From NCBI RefSeq assembly GCF_039529835.1, contig NZ_CP154262.1:2914001-2978000 (forward strand): a DNA stretch of 64,000 nucleotides, read 5' to 3'. How positions within the stretch are numbered: the first letter of the stretch is position 1; every line of letters begins with the position of its first letter. Both the position numbers and the translations under genes were made by a program. This document shows, in pieces, positions 1 to 7,816 of the stretch. The DNA is from Arthrobacter sp. TMP15. Lineage in GTDB: Bacteria; Actinomycetota; Actinomycetes; Actinomycetales; Micrococcaceae. The notes under the pieces were generated by a model. That model did not search any database. It saw nothing but the letters and a program-made list of their open reading frames with translations, and had not been told where the DNA came from.

Positions 1-840
1 CAGACCCAAACTAAGGAACGACAGTGTTGCCTCGGCCACGATGAACGTGCCCAAGGAAATACTGGCAACCACAATAATTGGTGCCAGCGAGTTTGGAAGT
101 ACGTGACGCATCAACGCCTTGAAACGGGACAGACCCAATGCCCTGGCTGCCGTGACGAAGTCCGCATTGCGGTTCTCCAACACAGCCCCACGGGTAATAC
201 GAGCAATTTGGGGCCACCCAAAGAGCACCAGAGCCACAACTACTGTCCACACACTCCGGTTATCACGGAAGGATGGCAACTGGTTGATAACAATGGCGCC
301 CAAGATCAATGGCAGTGCGAAGAAGATATCACCAAGTCGCGCCAGGATCATGTCCAACCAGCCGCCATAGAAGCCAGCCAAAGCGCCCATGATTCCACCG
401 ATGATCAGCACACCAATGGTGGTGAAAACACCAACCATCAAGGATGCTCGGGTGCCGTAGATCATGCGTGAGTAAACATCACAACCCTGCAGGGTAAACC
501 CAAGGGGATGCCCTGATCTGGCTGGCTCTGACGAGTTAGCCAAGGTGCAGTCGGTAGGTGAAACTTGAACAAAAAGTTGTGGGAAGAACGCCACAACAAG
601 TACCAACAGGATCAAAATGGAGGAAATAAGAAATAGCGGCTGCTTACGCAAATTCCGCCAGGCGTCCGCCCAGAGGCTTAGCGGAGCAGCAGTTTCATCG
701 ACATTGTCAATGGCTGCTAATGGAGTTTCCTCCAACGGGGCAACATAATGTTCAATGACACGGTGGGAGATTTTACCCTGGCGTGGGGCGTCAACGGCCC
801 GCTTCGTGGGGTCTTTATCGGGAGTCAGGTTCTCAGACAT
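1..840 (-). CDS. Peptide ABC transporter permease, DppC/OppC type (partial)
   Basis: Inner-membrane permease subunit of a family-5 (oligopeptide/dipeptide/nickel) ABC importer. The reading frame starts at 840 (MSENLTPDKDPTKRA) and is still open at the window edge, so the C-terminus is missing. After a soluble N-terminal stretch of about 80 residues there is a membrane helix. The BPD_transp_1 part follows, with the EAA-loop region (ARALGLSRFKALMRHVLPNS) near the cut end. The start overlaps the end of the upstream dppB-like gene by 8 nt, which points to translational coupling in one operon with the substrate-binding protein. The substrate cannot be told from sequence. Confidence 0.9.
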   Translation of the reverse strand, partial: MSENLTPDKDPTKRAVDAPRQGKISHRVIEHYVAPLEETPLAAIDNVDETAAPLSLWADAWRNLRKQPLFLISSILILLVLVVAFFPQLFVQVSPTDCTLANSSEPARSGHPLGFTLQGCDVYSRMIYGTRASLMVGVFTTIGVLIIGGIMGALAGFYGGWLDMILARLGDIFFALPLILGAIVINQLPSFRDNRSVWTVVVALVLFGWPQIARITRGAVLENRNADFVTAARALGLSRFKALMRHVLPNSLAPIIVVASISLGTFIVAEATLSFLSLGL

Positions 841-1759
841 AACGAATCCTTGGGTCGAGCAGCGCATACAGAAGGTCCACAACGAGGTTGGCCACGACGA
901 ACACGATGACTAGGACGCCAACGACGGCAACCACCGTTGCACTTTCGCCCTTCAAGATGGCTTGATAGAGAAGGTTACCAACACCGGGGACGTTGAAGAT
1001 TCCCTCGGTGACAATGGCGCCACCCATGAGCCCACCCAAGTCGGCACCTAGGAAGGTGACCACCGGGATCAGCGAGTTGCGCAAAATATGAACCACAACC
1101 ACACGACGTCGGCTAAGACCTTTTGCAGTGGCCGTACGGACGTAGTCAGCATTCATGTTTTCACTGACGGATGCCCGGGTTAGGCGGATGACGTAGGCCA
1201 ATGAAACTAGGCCTAGGACCAAGGCCGGCAAGACCAGTTCGTTCCACGGCGCGGTACCTGTCACGGTGGGGCGGGCCCAACCGAGTTGGACACCAATTAC
1301 CAGCTGCAGGACGAAGCCCAAAACAAAGGTGGGCACCGCAATAACAACCAAGGAAGCTACAAGGACGGTGCTGTCGAACAGCTTGCCCTTGCGAAGACCG
1401 GCAATGACGCCAAAAAATACGCCAAAGATTGCTTCGAATGCCAGAGCCATGATGGCCAGACGTGCCGTGACGGGATAGGCACGGCCAATAACTGCCGCAA
1501 CCTCCTGACCGGAGAAAGTTTGACCAAGGTTAAGTGTTACAAGATTTTTCAAATAAAGGCCATATTGCACCCAAAATGGTTGGTCAAGGTTGTACTGGGC
1601 ACGCAAGGCAGCTTCCACGGCCGGGGCCATGGGCTTGCCACCTGAGAGCGCCGCAATAGGGTCCCCAGGTGTTGCGAAAACAAGAAAATACACCAACAAA
1701 GTGGCGCCAAAAAAGACTGGAATCAGCTGCAGGAAGCGGCGGAAAGTGAACATCAGCAT
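833..1759 (-). CDS. Peptide ABC transporter permease, DppB/OppB type
   Basis: Inner-membrane permease, partner of the DppC-like protein that follows. The sequence shows the typical N-terminal helix (FLQLIPVFFGATLLVYFLV), the motif TPGDPIAAL, several membrane spans and the EAA loop (TATAKGLSRRRVVVVHILRNSLIPV), and it ends in DPRIRYV, a usual DppB ending. I place the start at 1759 (MLMFTFRR) because AGAGGTGA lies about 7 nt upstream. The in-frame ATG at 1783 would add eight residues and lacks such a site. The length of about 308 residues is normal for the family. The operon order is SBP, DppB, DppC. Confidence 0.9.
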   Translation of the reverse strand: MLMFTFRRFLQLIPVFFGATLLVYFLVFATPGDPIAALSGGKPMAPAVEAALRAQYNLDQPFWVQYGLYLKNLVTLNLGQTFSGQEVAAVIGRAYPVTARLAIMALAFEAIFGVFFGVIAGLRKGKLFDSTVLVASLVVIAVPTFVLGFVLQLVIGVQLGWARPTVTGTAPWNELVLPALVLGLVSLAYVIRLTRASVSENMNADYVRTATAKGLSRRRVVVVHILRNSLIPVVTFLGADLGGLMGGAIVTEGIFNVPGVGNLLYQAILKGESATVVAVVGVLVIVFVVANLVVDLLYALLDPRIRYV

Positions 1760-1904
1760 TGAAGTGTCACCTCTCGCCAGCATTCAGTTAGCAAAACGTT
1801 CATTATATTACCTGTTCGGATAGTGGTCGGTACAGCGTACCGAGCGGGATCCACCGCAATGATCTGCACGGATGGAACATACTTCCTTCTTTCTCGCGCA
1901 AACA

Positions 1905-1940
1905 CAATGGGGCCCCGGCCCAAAGGCCGGGTCCCCATTG
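1905..1940 (-). terminator. Intercistronic hairpin between SBP and dppB-like gene
   Basis: Arms 1905-1920 and 1925-1940 pair over 16 bp with one mismatch and a 4-nt loop, and are very GC-rich. Only a weak T-rich stretch follows on the minus strand. Hairpins at this place in SBP operons often act as partial terminators or protect the SBP message, giving more binding protein than permease. That role is inferred here. Confidence 0.6.
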
Positions 1941-1965
1941 TTACGCCGCGGCAGTAATTACTAAA

Positions 1966-3603
1966 TTACTTGGCGGTCACATTGTAGTACAGGGGAACGC
2001 CGTTCCAGCCGAACTCTACATTGTTGACGTTGTTGCTCCATACGCCCTGAACAGCCTGGTACCACAGGGGTACAACCGGCAGGTCCTTGAGCAGGATCTC
2101 CTGGGCTTCGTTGAAGATCTTGTTACCGTCTTCAACGCTTGTTGCGGCCAGGCCTTCAGCCAACTTGTCATCAAATGCCTTGTTGGAGTAGTTACCATCG
2201 TTTGAACCAGCTCCGGTGGCGTACAGCGGGCCAAGGAAGTTGAACAGTGACGGGTAATCTGCCTGCCAGCCGGCACGTGATGCACCGGTCAGCTTCTTGG
2301 AGTTCACCAGGGCACGCATCTCCTTGAAGGAGGTGACGGGGTTGAGCTCAGCCTTGATGCCCAAGTTCGTGGCAATCTGGTTGGCCATAGCCGTGATGTA
2401 TTCCTTGTTACCGGCACCGTCCACGTTGGAGGTAACGGTGAAGACCTTATCTGCGGGCCAGGGAGTAATGGCGTCAGCCTTCTGCCACAGTTCCTTGGCC
2501 TTGGCAGCATCAAACTTCAGGACATCGCTGCCCTTCAGAGCGGCTTCATAACCATCCAAAACGGGTGAGGTGAACTCCGTGGCAACCTTCTTGTTGCCGT
2601 AGAAGATCTTGTCGATGATCTGCTGGCGATCAATGGCCATGGAGATTGCCTGACGGCGCAGAATGCCGGCTTCACCTTCAAATTCAGGAAGGTAGCTCGG
2701 GATGACCATTGTTGCGTTACCAGCGTAAGGCTGGTTAACGAAGCGGCCTTCAAAGTCCTGCTTGAAGTTCGGCAGGCTGCTCGGCGGAACCTGGTCCAGG
2801 ACATCCAACGTGTCAGACTGAACGCTGGTGTACGCAGCATCAAAGTTAGTGAAGATTGAGAACGTCACGCCACCATTTTTAGCCTTGCGCGGTCCGTCAT
2901 AGTTCTCGTTAGGCACCAATGCGATGCTGACGTCATGCTTCCAGCCGCCTTCAGCCAACTTGTAGGGGCCGGTTCCAACAGGGTTCTCGCCGAAGGCCGC
3001 GGTATCTGCATAAGCAGACTCGGGCAGCGGGTAGAACGCCGTGTAGCCAAGACGCAAGGGGAAGTCAGATTCGGGCTGGTTCAGCTCGACTGTGAAGGTG
3101 CTGTCATCAACAACCTTCAAGCCTTCCATGGTTTCTTCGGTGGCGCCTTCTGCGCTGACCTTGTCGTAGCCCTTGATGGACTCGAAGAAGTAGCTGTTCA
3201 ACTGAGCGTTCTTAGCAGCCGCACCGAAGTTCCAAGCGTCAACAAAGTTCTTGGCCGTTACCGGGGTACCGTCGCTGAACTTCTTATCAGTCTTGATTTT
3301 GATGGTGTAGTTCTGAGAATCTTTAGTCTCGATGGAGTCTGCGATCTCATTAACGATCTGACCCTTAACGTCATAGCTGACCAAGCCAGAGAAAAGCAGG
3401 TCCATAACTCGTCCGCCACCAACTTCGTTGGTGTTGGCGGGGAGCAGCCCGTTGCCAGGCTCGGTGCTGTTAGCTGTAATAACCTTGCTGGTATCGCCGC
3501 CGGCATTGCTGCCACCGTCACCTGCGCCGCCGCCACATGCCGTGAGGGACATAGCCAAAACGGCTACGATTCCCAGTGCCTTGGAAGTGCGTGTGAAACG
3601 CAT
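1966..3603 (-). CDS. ABC transporter substrate-binding lipoprotein, family 5 (peptide)
   Basis: Extracellular solute-binding protein of the SBP_bac_5 family, anchored by lipid. A signal peptide with the lipobox LTAC (Cys23) is followed by a Gly/Asn/Ser-rich linker. The 545-residue length and motifs such as TPVTAKNFVDAWNF and VGTGPYKL are those of DppA/OppA-type proteins. An AAGGAGG site sits just before the ATG. It heads the operon with the two permeases. No ATPase genes are in the window and they may lie beyond the left edge. A perfect 14-bp palindrome lies upstream and could be an operator. The ligand is unknown. Confidence 0.92.
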   Translation of the reverse strand: MRFTRTSKALGIVAVLAMSLTACGGGAGDGGSNAGGDTSKVITANSTEPGNGLLPANTNEVGGGRVMDLLFSGLVSYDVKGQIVNEIADSIETKDSQNYTIKIKTDKKFSDGTPVTAKNFVDAWNFGAAAKNAQLNSYFFESIKGYDKVSAEGATEETMEGLKVVDDSTFTVELNQPESDFPLRLGYTAFYPLPESAYADTAAFGENPVGTGPYKLAEGGWKHDVSIALVPNENYDGPRKAKNGGVTFSIFTNFDAAYTSVQSDTLDVLDQVPPSSLPNFKQDFEGRFVNQPYAGNATMVIPSYLPEFEGEAGILRRQAISMAIDRQQIIDKIFYGNKKVATEFTSPVLDGYEAALKGSDVLKFDAAKAKELWQKADAITPWPADKVFTVTSNVDGAGNKEYITAMANQIATNLGIKAELNPVTSFKEMRALVNSKKLTGASRAGWQADYPSLFNFLGPLYATGAGSNDGNYSNKAFDDKLAEGLAATSVEDGNKIFNEAQEILLKDLPVVPLWYQAVQGVWSNNVNNVEFGWNGVPLYYNVTAK

Positions 3604-3722
3604 TCCGCCTCCTTGATTTTCTAATGGTTTCGAGTGGAATCATGAAAACCGCATATATTTCAGGTTCGCCATCGAACCCCGCAGTGTTCCAACTCATACC
3701 CCACAATCTTAGTCATGAAATA

Positions 3723-3736
3723 TTACTTGCAAGTAA
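3723..3736. promoter_or_regulatory. 14-bp perfect palindrome upstream of the peptide transporter operon
   Basis: TTACTTGCAAGTAA is a perfect dyad about 120 nt upstream of the SBP start. It overlaps a possible -35 region, with TAAGAT as a possible -10 about 15 nt downstream on the minus strand. It could bind a dimeric repressor or activator. No regulator gene is adjacent. Confidence 0.4.
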
Positions 3737-3786
3737 GCCAGGGCACATTTTGGGAAGATCTTTACCGAGATGAGACTTTAGACACA

Positions 3787-3820
3787 AGAGTCCGCCCCGG
3801 TTTCTACCGGGACGGACTCT
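3787..3820 (-). terminator. Terminator hairpin after typA
   Basis: Arms 3787-3801 and 3806-3820 form a 15-bp stem with one mismatch and a 4-nt loop. It lies about 35 nt after the typA stop on the minus strand and before the transporter promoter, so it separates the two transcription units. The following T run is poor. Confidence 0.7.
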
Positions 3821-3855
3821 TATAGGGAGCAATAAAACCGTTTACACGGGTGAGG

Positions 3856-5772
3856 CTATGACTTGGCGCGGGCGCGGAACGCCTTGGCGCGGTCACCGGC
3901 GTCCAAGATGAGTTTCCGGATGCGGATTGCTTCCGGGGTAACCTCAACGCACTCGTCTTCGCGAGCGAATTCGAGGGATTCTTCAAGGGTCAGGTTGCGC
4001 GGCGGGGTCATGTTCTCGAAGGTGTCCGAGGAGGCTGCACGCATGTTGGTGAGCTGCTTCTCCTTGGTGATGTTCACGTCCATGTCATCGGAACGGGAGT
4101 TCTCGCCAACGATCATGCCTTCGTAAACCTCCGACGTGGGCTGCACGAAGAAGTTCATGCGTTCCTGGAGTTTGATCATCGCGAACGGGGTGACAACCCC
4201 TGAGCGGTCAGCCACGATGGAACCGTTGTTGCGGTATTCGATGGAGCCGTGCCACTGCTCGTAGCCCTCGGCCAGCGAGGAAGCGATACCGGCACCGCGG
4301 GTATCTGTCATGAAGCGGGTGCGGAACCCGATCAGGCCACGGGCCGGAACGATGAATTCCATGCGGCACCAGCCGGTGCCGTGGTTGGCCATGTTAACCA
4401 TGCGGCCCTTGCGAGCTGCCATGAGCTGAGTGACGCCGCCCAAGTACTCTTCGGGTACGTCGATGGTCATGTGGTCCATCGGCTCGTGGGTCTTGCCGTC
4501 AACCTGAATGGTCACAACCTGCGGCTTGCCCACGGTCAACTCGAAGCCTTCGCGACGCATCTGCTCAACGAGGATGGACAGAGCCAATTCGCCACGGCCC
4601 TGAACTTCCCAAGCATCTGGACGCGCGGTCGGGAAAACTTTCAAGGAAACGTTGCCGATCAGTTCCTTGTCAAGGCGATCCTTGACCTGGCGGGCAGTGA
4701 CTTTGGCGCCCTTTACCCGTCCGGCCAGCGGTGAAGTGTTGATACCGATGGTCATGGAGATAGCCGGCGGGTCAACCGTGATTAGCGGCAGCGGCTGCGG
4801 GTTTTCCAGATCGGTCAGGGTCTCACCAATGGTGATGTCTTCAATACCGGCAACGGCCACGATCTCGCCGGGGCCAGCAGACTCTGCAGGCACACGGGTC
4901 AGCGCCTGGGTTGCCAGTAGTTCGGTGATCTTGACGGGCTTGATGGTGCCATCGGCACGCGCCCAGGCAACGGTCTGGCCCTTGCGCAGGGTGCCGTTGA
5001 AGATACGCAGAAGAGCCAAGCGGCCCAGGAAGGGGGAAGCGTCAAGGTTGGTGACGTGCGCCTGCAGGACACCTTCCGGGTTGTAGGTGGGTGCGGGGAT
5101 GTGCTCGATGATGGTCTTGAACAGCGGCTCAAGATTGTCACAGTCAGGGGCGGCACCGTTTTCGGGCTGGTTCAAGGAGGCGCGGCCCAGTTTGCCGGAT
5201 GCGTAAACAACCGGAACGTTCAGAACGGCGTCGAGGTCAAGGTCTGGAACTTCATCAACCATGTCAGAGGCGAGGCCCAGCAGCAGGTCCATGGACTCCG
5301 CAACAACTTCATCGATGCGAGCATCGGGGCGGTCTGTCTTGTTGACCAACAAAATTACGGGAAGCTTCGCGGCCAGTGCCTTACGCAGCACAAAGCGGGT
5401 CTGTGGCAGCGGTCCCTCAGAGGCATCCACGAGCAGAACAACGCCGTCAACCATGGACAGTCCACGCTCAACTTCGCCACCGAAGTCGGCGTGGCCGGGC
5501 GTGTCAATGACGTTGATGGTCATGATTTCACCGTTGGCTGACGGGCCGTTGTAGGCAACCGTGGTGTTCTTGGCCAAGATGGTGATGCCCTTTTCGCGCT
5601 CCAAGTCGCCGGAGTCCATGACGCGCTCAGCAACATTGCCGTGTTCGGCGAATGAGTGCGTTTGCTTGAGCATGGCGTCGACCAGTGTGGTCTTGCCATG
5701 GTCAACGTGCGCCACAATGGCGACGTTGCGCAGGTCATTGCGCGAGGCTGTGTTGAGAGAAAGATCGCTCAT
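3856..5772 (-). CDS. typA: Ribosome-associated GTPase TypA/BipA
   Basis: Translational GTPase that binds the ribosome and supports ribosome assembly and growth under stress or cold. The 638 residues match the family. G1 is AHVDHGKTT (residues 21-29), G3 is DTPGH (90-94) and G4 is NKTD (144-147). The EF-G-like domains and the C-terminal BipA domain follow (MTDTRGAG, GMIVGENSR). The gene appears monocistronic, with a good sigma-70 type promoter about 90 nt upstream and a hairpin terminator downstream. Confidence 0.97.
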   Translation of the reverse strand: MSDLSLNTASRNDLRNVAIVAHVDHGKTTLVDAMLKQTHSFAEHGNVAERVMDSGDLEREKGITILAKNTTVAYNGPSANGEIMTINVIDTPGHADFGGEVERGLSMVDGVVLLVDASEGPLPQTRFVLRKALAAKLPVILLVNKTDRPDARIDEVVAESMDLLLGLASDMVDEVPDLDLDAVLNVPVVYASGKLGRASLNQPENGAAPDCDNLEPLFKTIIEHIPAPTYNPEGVLQAHVTNLDASPFLGRLALLRIFNGTLRKGQTVAWARADGTIKPVKITELLATQALTRVPAESAGPGEIVAVAGIEDITIGETLTDLENPQPLPLITVDPPAISMTIGINTSPLAGRVKGAKVTARQVKDRLDKELIGNVSLKVFPTARPDAWEVQGRGELALSILVEQMRREGFELTVGKPQVVTIQVDGKTHEPMDHMTIDVPEEYLGGVTQLMAARKGRMVNMANHGTGWCRMEFIVPARGLIGFRTRFMTDTRGAGIASSLAEGYEQWHGSIEYRNNGSIVADRSGVVTPFAMIKLQERMNFFVQPTSEVYEGMIVGENSRSDDMDVNITKEKQLTNMRAASSDTFENMTPPRNLTLEESLEFAREDECVEVTPEAIRIRKLILDAGDRAKAFRARAKS

Positions 5773-5862
5773 GGATGAAGACTCGTTTCAGTTGGGCCCG
5801 GCTGCAGGCCCGGAAGGGCTAAAGCAGAAAGTCACATTGATAATTGGCCGTGGAGAATCGGC

Positions 5863-5891
5863 AGATAACACCATTCTAGTCGTACTGACAA
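5863..5891 (-). promoter_or_regulatory. Candidate promoter of typA
   Basis: On the minus strand TTGTCA (5891-5886) and TTATCT (5868-5863) are separated by 17 bp, close to the housekeeping sigma consensus. Transcription would begin about 80-85 nt before the typA ATG. Confidence 0.5.
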
Positions 5892-5995
5892 ATACGGCCT
5901 CCCCACTTTATCCCATAATTGGCCTAATTTTTGCCATCTGGGCACTTCTTCCTTCCTCCAATGCCCGCCTGGCCCCGGTTTTTAGCACTTATAGA

Positions 5996-6044
5996 ACGAC
6001 GGCGGTGGGTAAGTTTCGTGATGAAACTCACCCACCGCCGTCGT
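5996..6044 (-). terminator. Strong hairpin terminator after the 6091-6741 gene
   Basis: Arms 5996-6017 and 6023-6044 pair over 22 bp with a single mismatch and a 5-nt loop. It lies about 45 nt beyond the stop codon of the upstream minus-strand gene, and its position fits transcription termination. There is no clear U tract. Confidence 0.65.
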
Positions 6045-6090
6045 ACTTCATGGACTTCGGTGAGAGACCAAGGGCTCTGAAGTTCAACCG

Positions 6091-6741
6091 TTATGGAAGC
6101 CGGGCAAACTTTCCGCGCACCACTTCGCCGGGGCGCTGATCTGCGGGTATCTCCGAGACGGTGAGCTGGCCGTCATCGGTGAGCGGCAACGCGGCGAGTT
6201 GATGAGTGCCGTCAGTATTCACTTTAATATTGGCAACAACAGGCTCGGCCCCAAGCTTCCAGCACTGGGCAACAATTACCCCTTCACCGGCCGTGGCTGC
6301 ATCCGCAACGGCACCATCAACAACTTGTTCAACAAACTCCAGAAGGTCAGCGTCTTCAAGCAAGGGTAGGCAGACGTATTCACTCATGGGCTGCAGAAAA
6401 ATTGCCGCCCGCGCCCCTACCGCCTCCACGACGTACGTGGGAAGTGCCGACTGGGGACCGACCCGAATCACCTGGTACCAGGTGTGTGCACTGGCGAGGA
6501 TTCTGGCGATGACTTCGGCATCACCTTGCAAAATGATCTCTTCGCCATCTCGCTGGAGGGAATCCCTGATGTTCAGAGTTCCCATTCCTGCGCGGATCAG
6601 GTCACTGTCCTCGGGAATTTCAGCCAAGTTCAGAACCTTGCGACTCTGATCGATTTCTGCTCCCGCGTTGAAAGACATCAAAGCAAGAATTTCGTGGCTG
6701 GTGATGCGGTAGGCGCTCTCGGGAAGATCTAAGATGTTCAT
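6091..6741 (-). CDS. Hypothetical protein next to a WXG100-like gene
   Basis: A 216-residue soluble, acidic protein with no signal peptide and no membrane span. I do not recognise a named family. Its alternation of strands and helices, with a C-terminal stretch reading ADQRPGEVVRGKFARLP, recalls the small secretion-chaperone-like proteins found beside WXG100 genes in actinobacteria, but that is a guess from context. An AAGGAA site precedes the ATG. It lies 74 nt downstream of the WXG100-like gene on the same strand and is probably co-transcribed with it. Confidence 0.75.
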   Translation of the reverse strand: MNILDLPESAYRITSHEILALMSFNAGAEIDQSRKVLNLAEIPEDSDLIRAGMGTLNIRDSLQRDGEEIILQGDAEVIARILASAHTWYQVIRVGPQSALPTYVVEAVGARAAIFLQPMSEYVCLPLLEDADLLEFVEQVVDGAVADAATAGEGVIVAQCWKLGAEPVVANIKVNTDGTHQLAALPLTDDGQLTVSEIPADQRPGEVVRGKFARLP

Positions 6742-6815
6742 GGGTTCCTTGCTGTGTGCTGTTTAAGGGATTGCCGGGAGACGATGCGATTGGCAGGAAC
6801 TAATCGAAAATGAGC

Positions 6816-7685
6816 CTACCTCCCTGCTGCTTCTCTAATCGCTTCGCCCGTCTCGCGGCCCGAAGTTTCTGCTAGATCCAAAGCCCATTCCCACGGGCCT
6901 GCATACAAATCCCAAATGCGCTTTGTAAGGGGCACGTCGCCTGAGATCATGGAGGCGACTCCCCATACGAACGAGACAATGCCCACGGTGATTCCGGCGC
7001 GTCTGCTCGGCCCCAAAACTGCTGTTGCCAGTGCTAAGACGGCCCCTACAACCCCGTCTGCGACACGGAAAGGGTCATCATTCATAATTCCGGACCAGAT
7101 GTCCAGCGCACCGACAAGGATGCCGGCACCCCCAAGTAACCAGCCGCCATATTTCATGGCCGTGAAAATTTTGGGGGCATGTTCTTCAAGTTCTCCAAGA
7201 CTCACAGTCCAGCCGAACGTGTCCGCAACCCATTTCAGTACATTGACAAGCGCGGAAGACTGAGCCTCTTTGTCACCTAAGAACTCTTCTAGCAAGTAGT
7301 CGATACCGCTAGGTGCGGGCCGGTATTCCGGATCCGTGAAAACATCAGGTGGCATCCCAGCCTCCCTGGGCATACCACTGATGGCTATGGGGTAAAGGCT
7401 GCCACCGTTCCCAGTGTCCGCACTGGCTTTTTCTTGCTCCGTTGCCTGAGCCAACAAGAGTTTGGAAGCATCCTCAAGTCCCGCACAGGCGGTGCGAAGG
7501 GTAGGCCTCAGACGCGAGATCCATTGTTGGCGAAAGCGTTCACTATCCGGACCGTGCCAGCGTGATTGAGTAACAGCGGATTGCAAAGAGACTGCCACCT
7601 TCTCCAACGCCTGCCCCGAGAGACTCATGGATTTTGCCAGCTCTCTCATCTGGGCTGGATTTGCACCGATCATTCCTTCAGCCAC
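6816..7685 (-). CDS. WXG100-like N-terminal domain protein with hydrophobic C-terminus
   Basis: 289 residues. The first 100 resemble a WXG100/ESX-type helical hairpin: a helix from about residue 9 to 40, a turn with RWHGPDSERFRQQW in place of the classical W-x-G, then a second helix. Residues from about 170 to 260 are hydrophobic with several Gly/Ala-rich possible membrane segments. The GTG start at 7685 has GAAGGGAA just upstream. The layout is like a type VII-linked effector or a membrane-active protein, which is an inference. No ESX ATPase is in the window. Confidence 0.75.
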   Translation of the reverse strand: MAEGMIGANPAQMRELAKSMSLSGQALEKVAVSLQSAVTQSRWHGPDSERFRQQWISRLRPTLRTACAGLEDASKLLLAQATEQEKASADTGNGGSLYPIAISGMPREAGMPPDVFTDPEYRPAPSGIDYLLEEFLGDKEAQSSALVNVLKWVADTFGWTVSLGELEEHAPKIFTAMKYGGWLLGGAGILVGALDIWSGIMNDDPFRVADGVVGAVLALATAVLGPSRRAGITVGIVSFVWGVASMISGDVPLTKRIWDLYAGPWEWALDLAETSGRETGEAIREAAGR

Positions 7686-7816
7686 AGCAAGTTCCCTTCA
7701 ATGCGGCGCACAGCTGACAAAGGCGGGAAGGCCCATTGCGGTGCATCATCTTTGATAGAGACTAGCTTCGATACAACGCCACCGCGATGGGTACATGTCC
7801 CCGCGCCGGCAGGTGC

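Noticed and set aside
4249-5541. Long plus-strand open frames within typA
   Set aside because: They are antisense to the typA GTPase, whose frame is fully supported by motifs.
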